Assembly: GCF_025370935.1 (NCBI RefSeq)
Contig: NC_133473.1
Coordinates: 5,700,398-5,764,397, forward strand
Direction of reading: 5' to 3'
Length of the DNA stretch: 64,000 nt
DNA from: Choristoneura fumiferana
Taxonomy: Eukaryota; Arthropoda; Insecta; Lepidoptera; Tortricidae
The notes under the pieces are model-generated. The model ran no database searches. It was not told the DNA's origin and saw only the letters and a program-made list of their open reading frames with translations. This document shows positions 53,993 through 64,000 of the stretch, piece by piece (the stretch's first letter is position 1; each line of letters opens with the position of its first letter). A program made the position numbers and the translations under genes.

Positions 53993-56190
53993 CTGAGTTG
54001 AGTGAGTAGAGTACAGATAAGATAGATAGGAATTAAATGAAAGTCACTTTGACATAACACACAGATGTAAACACAGGAAAGAAATGATAGTAAAAAATGT
54101 GGCAGTAGAAGAGGCACCTTATTTTAATTTTCATTCTTTTCTTATTTGTTGCAGCAATCTCTCTAAGTTATAATATTATGATATTCAGATAAAGATGGAA
54201 ATATCTTGTCTAGTCTTTTTTTTATTCATACAATACAAATTAGGCGGGAATTTAAAAAAAGTTGAAATTCATGCTAACTTTTTTAAGTTTTTTAATTGCT
54301 CAACATAGTTTAATTTTATCAATTTTATCAGATCCAGTTCACGCACCAGTGTCCAGTAACCAGTTATATGTAATTTTACGAAGAAAGTGGTGGTTTTATT
54401 AAAGTTGTACTTTCCTATTAGAACTTAGATATTAGAGACATTTGTATTGATTATTAAGTTATAGCTTTTATCCATGGACGAAACCTAGTAATGATCCTTA
54501 GTAAATATTACAGAATGTTTGTTTCTGTACTTAAATTAATACTGTTTCATATAGATAACAATGAATTTTTACTTAATGCAAAAAAACACGATGGTTTTGA
54601 AGTTTTTCTAAGAAAATAAGCGAAAATTGACCTTTCCGACACTCCTATCTTCAAAACTACAGAGCCCAAAATAAAATAAATACACTTATTATTTTAATAC
54701 GAGTAGTTCTGTATTGTACTTACCTATGTGTTTATATTAATGCTGTGCCAAAGGCAACTTTCCAAAATTGCGGAAGTTTTCATTAAGGAAAATTTCGGAT
54801 TTTTCTCACAATTTTGTATGGGAATTGAAACTTTCCGTTTCTTAAATTTAAATTTTCTGTATTTTTTGTGAAAATTCGCAGAAATTTCGGAGAACTTTTT
54901 CCAACTTTTGGAAACTTTCCACAACTTGCACATCTGTAGTTTATATATCTAATTAGCACTTAAAGTAGCATAGAAAATTTTCGTACCTAGGTCTAGGAAA
55001 GTATGGAACCCTATGTGTGTGCACGCCAGTTTAACTCAAACCAGTCCGGGTATTTTTATAAATGTGTAGGTAAATCAGCTCTATTGTTTAAATGTATACA
55101 AGGTGTTAATTAAACAAATGAAAACCTCAGGTACCCCAAAAATATTTGTTCATTTTAGGTTAGTCGATTGCATTTATTTTTGAATACCTTCATTATTTTA
55201 AAAGATATTCGTGTGTTTTGCTAAGTCAGTAATTCTACTTCATTTCTAACTCTATACTCATGATTTGTATGTATGTGTCAGTTGCGCTTGCTTTGACTTT
55301 TTTAGAAGAAAAACACAAACACAAACTAATTTAAAACATAGTGTAATCGATTCTACTCTCGATTCTGAGCAAACTACTTTTTGGTTTTCAGTTATTTAAT
55401 TAACACCTTGTTTATACAAGGTTGACTGGTAAAGTCCCTTGAAGGGATAAAGTCATCTTTGTACTGTACATACATATACTTATCCCAATAATTGTCAGTT
55501 GTGTTTGTTTATTTATGTACAATATAGAGTTTACATACATACATACAAGCTTGTAATTTTGCTCTTTTGTGTACCTAACCTAAGTTAGTAGGTAAGACGT
55601 GTCTTTTGTCAAGGTGTCCTCATAATTGAGTATTTTTCCATTCTCTTTGCCAAGCGTTTATTAATTAAATGCTGGCCGACCGTCATTCCGGTTAACATTG
55701 ACAAATGAGTACCAACGGAGGCAGTAGCTTTTAATAACAGGCACGAGGTAGGTTGTACGCAACGCAGCCGAGGTGTCAACCGCACCGAGCCATTCTTAGG
55801 TTTAATGAAGTATTAACGGCATCCAGAGTAATTTCCCTTTGTCTCGGGGCGGAGGAATGCGTCATTCTGCGCTCACGTCTCGAGTGATCTTTCTTCGCAT
55901 AAATTAAGCTAAGGGACACGGCGACCATAATGCGCGGCTCGAGTACCCTGCGAGCAATTTGCGTTGAAACTGTGATATTTATACAGGTTCACTCATGCAA
56001 TGCGTTCTATTGTGAACGAGTACGGTCACGGAAAATCGGACATTACTTAAATGTTGGGCCAACGTTGTATGGTTCCTGTCATATTATCATCATCATCATC
56101 ATATCGGCCGTGAGACGTCCACTGTTGGACATAGGCCTCCCCCGTTGACCTCCAGTTGTTTAGGCTCTCTAGAACTTTCGCGGGGCGTAC
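53993..56190. other. Intergenic, no gene seen
   Basis: AT-rich sequence. A LINE tail in reverse orientation lies at about 56085-56160 (CGTCCACTGTTGGACATAGG). I searched for further P450 exons on minus (heme FxxGxxxCxG or ExxR motifs) and saw none. Confidence 0.5.
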
Positions 56191-56393
56191 CTATGTACTC
56201 CTGGGTCCATGAGAAAACCGAGTGCATTTTCAATTACGTAAATGCCTTTGTCCAGCAGTGGACGTCTTCCGGCTGATGATGAAATGCCCTTAGGATCAGG
56301 AATCCTCTCGAATTTTCCATTGCTTCGTATCCATCTATTTAAAAAATACACAGATAATGCTACCACAGCTAAATATATCCACACCATTGTCAC
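56191..56393 (-). pseudogene. Orphan first exon of a cytochrome P450, carrying a retroposon insert
   Basis: The ATG at 56393 opens MTMVWIYLAVVALSVYFLNR, a membrane-anchor helix, then FERIPDPKGI, the proline-rich hinge of microsomal P450s, and later ENALGFLMDPG, as in CYP4-like N-termini. The exon could end at the donor CATAG/GTACGC (56191). Between PDPKGI and ENALG there is a 42-bp in-frame insertion (56247-56288 with the target duplication). It consists of a LINE tail (TCCAGCAGTGGACGTCTTCC) flanked by AAATGCC. No further P450 exon is visible to the left. It is probably a relic; a far-away continuation is not excluded. Confidence 0.6.
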
Positions 56394-56934
56394 AATTTTG
56401 GAAAATTACTTTACATGGGTACGTATCACAACCAACCCACCAAAGTTTCATCAGAATCGAATGAATGGTTTATAAATGCAAAATTTTATTCGATTTCATT
56501 AAGGGCGAGTAGGTAAGTGAGTATTTGAGCCGCAAAAAGTGAAATAAAAGTTTTAATTCCCTTAATATTAGCAAGGTTTTACGAGTTATACGAAAGTAAT
56601 GGGAGTAGCTGCCGTAATTTCGTTTCAATAATGGCGCTAAACACACAACTTGTACAATTTAATAAAAAGTGTCGCCCCCCAGTTCGCCAGTTGAGGTTTT
56701 GACTCGTAAACTTTTGCCGGGTCTGTTTACTTACAGATATTGATTTTGAAATTTCCTTGTACGCTTAGCTAATCATAATCACATTTTGGGTATCGAGCAG
56801 ATCAGTAGATATAATGTACAGTATTATGTGGAAACTATTAGAACAGTATTAAGTATATTAATTATGATTGTATATTTGTTTTAATTTTAATATCTTGACA
56901 TTATTAATAAATAAATCGATTTGTTAAATAAATA

Positions 56935-57045
56935 TAAATATCATGGGACACTTGACACCAATTGACCTAGTCCCAAACTAAGCAAAGCTTGTACCTACTA
57001 TGGGTACTAGGCAACGGATAAACTTACTTATATAGATAAATACAT
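56935..57045 (-). mobile_element. tRNA-derived SINE, 3' part
   Basis: This is the reverse complement of the 3' half of the SINE at 60095-60360 (GGGACTAGGTCAATTGGTGT and ATCCGTTGCCTAGTACCCAT blocks). The tRNA-like head is missing. Confidence 0.7.
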
Positions 57046-58267
57046 ACTTAAATTCATATTAAACATCCAAGATTAAGTATATTATGTTATTAAGTATATA
57101 TACTACCTACTAGCTTCTGCTCGCGAGTTAATCTGCTAATAGTTAGTAGGTAATTTACAAATCCTACGAGTACGGTGGCTTATCGCCATGTCCGTCCGTC
57201 CGTCCTTACGACTGTTCCGCGGATTAGCTTAGACTGTTAGTGCTAAGAAGCTGTAATTTTGCATGGATACAGGTACTATTAACCACGCGGACAAAGCGGT
57301 AATATACATATATTTTTTTCAAATAATTTGATTAGGATACCTCCCCTACACGTAAAGTGACGATATTTTTTTTCTCTTCTAATCCAACAGTGTAGGCTTG
57401 TTTGTATATAGTTAGTGGAGAAGAGTTAGTTCACCGATATGGACCTCTGGAAAGTAACGCCGGAATCAATCAAATATGTAAAGTAGCGGGTTTACTACAT
57501 GCATGTGTTATGTGAATTTCATTTCCATTCATTTAGTTCAGACATTTCAACAGATTTTTTTTAACCTTCTGACAGCGCACGCACGGTAATGGGATTGAAA
57601 GATATCTCGCCTAAACAATACTTTCAAATGCTGGCGCTGCGCATTTTGAACCTGAAAGCGATGTTACAAAAGAAAGTGAAACAAAAGGTTCGCTGTAGAG
57701 ATGAGATGAGAAGATGAGAGTTGAAAAAGTTGCGATATCGCGCGCATTTCCCACAAAATACCCAATTGCGTAACTCCATTGCATTTTCCGCGAAACAGCT
57801 GACTCTTTAAGTCAGCACTTTCGCGGCACAAACAAAGCAGATTTGCCGCGTTTTCTTTTAATCTGGGTTGTTCGTGATAGCGGCCGTCGGCGGGATTAGC
57901 TTTTAGCGTTTGAAAGCGACGCGTCATTACCTAAATGTCCCCAGACGGATGCGAGCCGACGTTTTTCAGGACGGCTTTTAGACGGAAGGCATTTGAAATT
58001 CTTTAGCTAACGAGATGTTTGGCGCCTGTTATTGCTTAAACCTTGACTTTTATTTCCCCGATATGTATCTGTTTTTCTTTTGGTAACTATTATATTAGTT
58101 AAATCGCCTTTTTTTTAGATTAATCTTTTACACAAGTTTCATTCACGTGAAGTTTTTTATTGTGTATACATTCATTTTTACTGTAATATTTACTGATGTC
58201 AGTATAAAAACGATTGCATTTTTTTAAACCACCGAATACAAAAAAGGGAGTGAGAGTCTTCGTATCG

Positions 58268-58535
58268 TACAGTCAAAATATTATTTCTTCTTATAACTTA
58301 GGATAATACATTGAAGCCAGACTTGGCTAGTTTTCCATCGCAAGTTGTAAAGCTTAAGTTCTTATTTTATTCTTCCGAAAATTTGGCTTGCTGGTAGAAA
58401 CTAGCCATCGAACATAGGGATCTTCCATGACTGTTTTAGTAGGTACCTAATAATAATTCGTATATGAGAACTAGCCATGTCCAACCTTAGGTTTCAATAT
58501 ACTATCCTAAGTTATAAGAAGAAATGATATTTTAT
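58268..58535. mobile_element. Inverted-repeat element (MITE)
   Basis: TTCTTCTTATAACTTAGGAT at about 58279 is matched inverted by ATCCTAAGTTATAAGAAGAA at about 58504. Inner blocks ACTTGGCTAGTTTTC and GAACTAGCCATGT also pair. About 265 bp overall. Confidence 0.75.
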
Positions 58536-59737
58536 GTTGTTATAAAATATTTTTTAATGTTATAAATAAATTTCAGGACTGACCATTGAACTTGGCACCC
58601 ATTTAGATCCTCACTTCTTTTGTCGTTAAAGTCAACAATCAAGGCATATATCATAATATTGAACTTGGCTCTCATTTCACATTTATGTTTTGATGGGATC
58701 TACTGTTTGATAGAAAAAGCGTTCTGAATTTAGGCTGATGAAAAGTTCGGAATATCTTTTCATTCCGTTTATGGTTATTCATAAATTAATGTCATTAGTG
58801 AAGCAGCAGGAAAGTAGGTACCTAGTATCATAATAAACCAATAACAGATTTGTTACTTTGAAAAATCTTATTCCTTTGATATTTCTACAAAGAGAGGGCA
58901 AAATGCTGAATGAAGAAAAAATACTTGCGAAGTAAGGAATTATTTTTTCTTCATTCAGAAAAGAAAAATACTTGCGAAGTACTTAAGGCAATTATAGACA
59001 TTGTAAATGTATATTACTCGCTCAAAGCATTTGCAGAAGCTCCTCAATTGCGTTTGTTGAATGGCCTTTGTTTAAAAAACTCATTCTTTTTTATAGCCCA
59101 ATTTAAACAAAAATGTTTCTGTTCGTTGAGCGTAATAATCTACCTGAACACCGTGCAGTATAACACAGGCTACAGACATTAATTGTGAGGTGTCGGTAGA
59201 TTTTTTTTCCCTGTGAAACCAAGTTGATCATACTTGGTTCACACCGAACCTATACCGAACCGATTACCAATATGAAATATTTGGGTACGAAGTAGGTGGC
59301 TAGAACTGGTGTAACTAATGGAATTTCTCATATTCACGGATGTGACAAAGTGAGACTTACTCTGTGTGAGTATGGTGGAGTCTTACGCGCACGTGCTCAC
59401 TTGAACAATGTGCAAGTCGTTGAAGTCGTAAGTCTGACGTGGCTAAAGCTGAACGGACACCGTGAGATAAAACCATATCTTACAATGTGAAGATGTTAGT
59501 GCAACTATAATTTGTACCCAAATTTTCAATATAATGCTTTTTACAAAAAAACCTGAACTACGACGGACAAGTTTTTAATCAGAAAGAAACTAGTAGGTAG
59601 GTAGTGAGGGGCTTGGGCGAGATCACGACGCGTCCGGGTCCAATCAAAGTTAGTTTGACCCTCGTCAATTCGGCTGACGCCTCTCAAAAACTCCTCTCTC
59701 TGCCTCGTGGCGTACATTTGCGTTCACTAGAGGCGAC

Positions 59738-60000
59738 GATTTTTTTTTATTCGACTGGATAGAAAACGAGCAAGTGGGTCTCCTGATGGTAAGAGATCAC
59801 CACTGCCCATAAACATTTGCTGATGCGTTGCCAACCTAGAGGCCTAAGATGGGATACCTCAAGTGCCAGTAATTTCACCGGCTGTCTTACTCTCCACGCC
59901 GAAACACAACAGTGCAAGCACTGCTGCTTCACGGCAGGATTAGTGAGCAAGATGGTGGTAGCAATCCGGGCGGACCTTGCACAAGGTCCTACCACTTGCA
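59738..60000 (-). mobile_element. Retroposon R1, copy 3
   Basis: The longest copy of the family seen at 650-905. It starts with poly(T) at 59740-59749 on +, then ATTCGACTGGATAG, and contains CACTGCTGCTTCACGGCAGG. It is 5'-truncated on minus. Confidence 0.75.
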
Positions 60001-60094
60001 AATTTTCAAAATCCCTTTACAAAATAGGTAACATAAGTACCATTCGAAAGTTTGTAAAAATCGGTGTATTGCATGCTACAAAACCACAATAGGT

Positions 60095-60360
60095 TCTTTT
60101 CACCGACGATCGTATGGCCAAAAGTGGTTAGAGAACCTGACTACGAAGCTTAAGGTCCCGGGTTCGACTTCCGGCCGCGGCAGATATTTTTATGAACAAT
60201 ACGAATATTGTTCTCGGGTCTTGGATGTATAATATGTAGGTAGGTATGTATGTATGTTTATCCGTTGTCTAGTAGGTATCCATAGTACAAGCTTTGCCTA
60301 GTTTGGGACTAGGTCAATTGGTGTCAAGTGTCCCATGATATTTATTATTATTGTATATTT
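60095..60360 (+). mobile_element. tRNA-derived SINE
   Basis: The head has RNA polymerase III promoter boxes: A box in TGGCCAAAAGTGGTTAGAG (60115-60133) and B box GGTTCGACTT (60161-60170). It is followed by an unrelated body, with the 3' end GTGTCCCATGATATTTATTA. Pieces of the same SINE lie at 9478-9535 and 56935-57045. Confidence 0.8.
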
Positions 60361-60912
60361 AAATAATAATTACCGTGTACAATGTTATATGAATAAAATA
60401 TTTCTATTTGTTTTGTATTTTGTATTTGTATTATTTATTATTTTATTTCAAATTCAACACAACTTTGCACCATTTTGGCATGATACATATTCGACATGCG
60501 ATTTCAAATACCTATTATTGCTTTCCAGTTCGGACGACCGATAATACAGTCGCTTCTCGCTAAGTATATCTACTGTATCGAAGCCTTAAGTGTAGTTTCA
60601 GTTTCGTCCAATATACCTACTATAGGTAGGTACCTACCTAAAATAGGTATTTTCGATCCAGAACTAAGTCGTACCTTAAATTATGCGGTGGGGTTCACAT
60701 AAACTTTACAGTAGGTATAAACAAAACCACCGAATCTGTCTTGAATTAGTTGTAATACTAATAGTTAGAGTTTCCCAGGTTCTAGGTCGTTCTAATAAAT
60801 TTTGCACAACCACTAAAAGGCCTGTTTGCGTCAGAAGCGATGCCGGTTAATTTAGGTCAGACTACACTAACTTAATAAAAATCTAATATCAAAAATGGAG
60901 ACTGACATGCAT

Positions 60913-61086
60913 GTACAGATGTATTGAATAATGTTTTGCCATCGTATTTAGTCGGAAAAGTTCGTTTTTATCTCTAGCTATCTCAACTAGCTTACTGAAG
61001 TTTACTGAAGCGAATTGAGAAAGCATGATAAATATAAACTTTTCCGACAAAATACGATGGCAAAACATTATTCAATAAATCTGTAC
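60913..61086. mobile_element. Inverted-repeat element (MITE)
   Basis: TACAGATGTATTGAATAATG..TTGCCATCGTATTTAGTCGG is answered by CCGACAAAATACGATGGCAA..CATTATTCAATAAATCTGTA. Arms are about 60 bp and the middle about 55 bp. No coding capacity. Confidence 0.8.
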
Positions 61087-61635
61087 TGGGATATTCGATT
61101 CGATATTACCAGTCAAGCGTGAGACGCACGCAACACGGTGGCGCTAGCAATATTTGAACTAGCTTCTTCAATTTAGCTGACGTTTTGTACATGCCAAATA
61201 GTTTTAGTAAAGGCTCTAGACGTCCTTCAGTATAGTGACTGGCACCGTACAGCCTCAGGTTAAATAGGAACCACCCACGCTTAGGAACCAGGCAACCGTG
61301 GGCGATCACGCTTGGAAATAAGATAGAGCAACGGTCTTCAAACTTTTTTCACATCTCATGCTCGTAAAGTTCGTGTTTATGCTGGATGTAGGCGATGTAA
61401 AATTACTTTTTATGCTCTAATCATACAGTAAAATCTTCATCTAAGACCGAGGCAATCGGGTGTAAACAGCCACAAAAAAAGAAGTTTTACGTATTTTTTA
61501 AATGATTTTTAATTTATAAATATAAAACTAAAAATAAATCAAATAAATCAAAATAGATCAATAAAACTAAAAACATATAATTATAATAGTAATGCGTGGA
61601 CAATAAAAGGTACATAGTATTAGTTAACAAAGTTC

Positions 61636-61870
61636 TGAGAGGAGGCCTGTGCCCAGCAGTGGGACGTATATAGGCTGGGATGATGAAGTTAACAATTGTT
61701 TCCACTGTTGCTATTTCATTTCCTCGCTATCGAAGTGAAAATCAGAGTGTAAAACTCGAGCATTTAAATCCATTTTCCCCTCGACGTGTCTATCCACCCT
61801 CGCCGTACCGGCTCGGGTGGCTATATGAACGTCTCGGGTAAAATGGCTCGTTGTACAATCTACTGTTTAT
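61636..61870. mobile_element. LINE tail followed by family C foldback-like element, copy 2
   Basis: 61636-61684 is the GCCCAGCAGTGGGACGTATA tail. 61690-61870 in reverse matches the block order of 48187-48325 (GTAGATTGTACAACGAGCCA, CGAGGGGAAAATGG, ACTCTGATTTTCACTTCG). Confidence 0.6.
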
Positions 61871-63524
61871 CTACGGAGCCCTATTGGAAAACTAATTATT
61901 TACCGGAACCCTGAAATAGTTAAAAGCAATTAATTTGATAGGAGTAACCATAAGTATTTATTTTTATTATGAATTGGCGGAGCCCCCGCAGAAGCTTGGC
62001 GGACCCCCGGTGCTCCGCGAAGCACACTTCGAGAATGACTGGTATAGAGAGTGAATCTGAAGCATAGTAGTATTTGAGTTCCAAACAGAAACAATTCTAT
62101 AATTATTCCACGTCCCTGAACGTTGAATGACACTTGGATTAGTAAAGTTCAATGAGTTTCATTTATTTTGTGTTGTGCTATTAACTTGTCATTAACAATT
62201 TTCTTCACTATTTTTGTGGATGCAACTTTTTATATTGATTTCAATTAAAGGCAGTAAAATTTCCGTAAAACAGATATGTGTGCCGATAAATAATGTTGTT
62301 TGATTTTTTTTTCTTTTGTCGTAACAATAATGAGACGAATCATAATGTTCGTAAATAGATTAGGCTAATGCCCCCCCCCCCCCCACGACCGATGAAGCTT
62401 TTCTACTGCTAACGATAGTTTGATTTGCGGCGTAATCAACTTCGGGTTCCACAGGCGTTGGGTAACACAGTGGTAGGTATGTATGTTCAGGGACAAGATT
62501 AATATCGAACAACTCCGAATTAATAATGATTTATTTTACAAAATTGCTATAGTCTGGCCACAAAAAGCTCAAACACAACTTAGACACAGATATTCCTAAA
62601 GCTTTATATGAACTGACACGTATTAAACACAATGACATGTTCACCAGCAGTCTAAGTTTTTGTCGAAACATGGTTAGAGTACCCTGGAGACTTAACTTTA
62701 ACTGTTCTACGTACCTATACCTACTTGGGACATTTTTATACGTGGTTCATTTTTATAAGCCAAAAGAAAATTTTTGGTTTATTACCTATACCTACTTACT
62801 TACCCTTGATTTTTCCAAATGTGTCAGGAAATTTGGCCCGTTGGCCGGAATCCACTGCGAATTCTAATACAAAATTCCAGAAATGGTTGAAAGGCTTTCA
62901 TCCTCAGAAATTCTTGAAATACCGTGCCACCTTTCACCGTGAAAATTCATTTCAATATTGGATCATCCTAAAGAAAATGCTAAAAACAAAAATTCACTTT
63001 TGCGACATCTCATTCTGCTGTCGAAACTAAATTGAACTCCGCTGATGTTTGGATAAACAATCACAGTATTGACTTATCTCGAGTGTTGAAGTTAGTTCTA
63101 TTTATTATCCTTAGCTGCACGGCTAACATACTGTTTTATATATTCCCCAAACAAACGTTACCAGATGCGTTACACGAAAAACATCCACACCAAAACATTC
63201 CATGTTTCCTTGATCTGTCTATCTTTTCTTGTTTGTTTGCCAGCCCGTGTTTGTATTGGTATTATTGGCATAGGTCGCGGGCCTGCCCTACGAAGACAGG
63301 CCTGCGCAAATATCTGATAACGGAGGTGCGCTACATCATACAAAAATATTACTTGAAAGACTGAAAGGCACAAATCTTAACATCAATATTATGGCAATAT
63401 CTAGGTGGAGCCAAGCAACTTACAGCTATGTTGTCAAATAAAATATACAGTAATAAGTTTTGAAAAAAAAACCAGCTTGTTAATGAATATAATTTGTTAA
63501 ACTAAGTATACTTACCTACTTCGT

Positions 63525-63695
63525 TACATCGTGAGGAAACCTGCACAAACCTGCGAAGCAATTCAATGGTGTGTGTAAAGTTCCCAATCAGCACTGGGCC
63601 CGCGTGGGAACTATGGCTCAAGCCCTCTCATTCTGAGAGGAGGCCACTGTCCAGAATTGGGACGTATATAGGCTGGGATAATGATGCCCACCTGC
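63525..63695 (+). mobile_element. LINE 3' end, longest copy of the GGGACGTATATAGG family
   Basis: ATCGTGAGGAAACCTGCACA, AAGTTCCCAATCAGCACTGG, CTCATTCTGAGAGGAGGCC then GGGACGTATATAGGCTGGGA. It shows the sequence that precedes the short tails at 19973, 47795 and 61636. Confidence 0.75.
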
Positions 63696-63818
63696 TTTGT
63701 CATCCTACTACAAATTTGTACCAAATTTTCAGTCAATGTGATATCTAGAATTGATTATGATTACTTACCTACTTCCTTACAAATAAAGCGGGTTTAATAA
63801 AGGCTTGTAGGATGATGA

Positions 63819-63962
63819 CACCAGTCATAGACAAGAACCAGTAATGTTTTATTCCGTTAATCCAAAAGAAACCGACTCTAATTTTATTTAAAACTAATAG
63901 AACTAATGTTCAGATAACTGATGATCATAAGTTCATAACTAGTAAAGTTCATGAATGGTGAG
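63819..63962. mobile_element. MITE, relative of the one in FAM50
   Basis: GACACCAGTCATAGAC at the left and TTCATGAATGGTGAGC at the right are diverged inverted ends. The middle AGATAACTGATGATCATAA is shared with 26787-26972. Confidence 0.55.
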
Positions 63963-64000
63963 CTATAGGGCATTGAATCCTTGTTGTCCATTACGTTACT

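Larger units (their letters stand above)
56394..64000. other. Gene-poor 3' region with scattered elements
   Basis: No protein gene was recognised in these 7.6 kb. It contains the SINE and retroposon copies, foldbacks and MITE listed separately and a (C)14 run at 62371-62384. Open frames here are short and have no family resemblance or codon bias that I can see. Confidence 0.5.

Noticed and set aside
61106..61309. Open frame of 67 codons on minus
   Set aside because: No similarity recognised. It begins next to a MITE and has no exon context.
63032..63364. Open frame of 110 codons with a hydrophobic stretch
   Set aside because: It has no recognisable family or codon bias and lies in a gene-poor, repeat-rich stretch. 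I cannot support it as a gene.

Overview
The window looks like nuclear DNA from a lepidopteran insect (moth or butterfly). It is AT-rich, and its genes are split by many short introns with GT-AG borders. The retroposon tails and foldback elements are of kinds I recognise from moth and butterfly genomes. I cannot name the species. I rebuilt the genes by joining exons by hand using splice sites, reading phase and family resemblance; no alignment or search was run.

Layout, left to right: (1) the 3' part of a coiled-coil gene of unknown function on + (1396-6854). (2) A complete Gemin5 (rigor mortis) gene on - with 18 exons (25207 to 8294), its introns full of transposable elements. (3) FAM50/XAP5 on + (25718-28238), head-to-head with Gemin5. 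(4) DHDDS, a cis-prenyltransferase, on - (30482-28342), tail-to-tail with FAM50. (5) A LINE fragment. (6) RTRAF (C14orf166) on + (33201-34388). (7) Tim8 on - (36233-35881). (8) The adenosine-deaminase-like gene ADAL (N6-methyl-AMP deaminase) on - (42705-37336), crossed by an assembly gap. (9) A lone THAP zinc-finger exon (43074). (10) Lysosomal aspartylglucosaminidase AGA on + (45901-48127). (11) RpS2 on + (49738-50724) with two intronic box C/D snoRNA candidates. (12) The RNA polymerase I/III subunit RPAC2 on - (53732-51723). (13) From about 54 kb to the end, a gene-poor stretch of retroposons and foldback elements with one orphan cytochrome P450 first exon (56393-56191).

Most genes are housekeeping, and many act in RNA metabolism (Gemin5 in snRNP assembly, FAM50 in splicing, RTRAF in RNA ligation and transport, RpS2 in translation, RPAC2 in transcription). 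They are independent genes, not an operon. Gemin5/FAM50 share a 510-bp intergenic promoter region, and FAM50/DHDDS converge with 103 bp between stop codons.

The observation I find most worth following is a family of palindromic elements (arms CTACTACGAAACTC..., loop around TATTTAATACGAGAG). All four copies found lie about 130-245 bp upstream of a start codon (DHDDS, RTRAF, Tim8, RPAC2), and the asymmetric loop has the same orientation relative to the gene each time. The window also shows assembly faults: a false gap caused by two unmerged overlapping contigs, and three apparent one-base deletions in coding exons.
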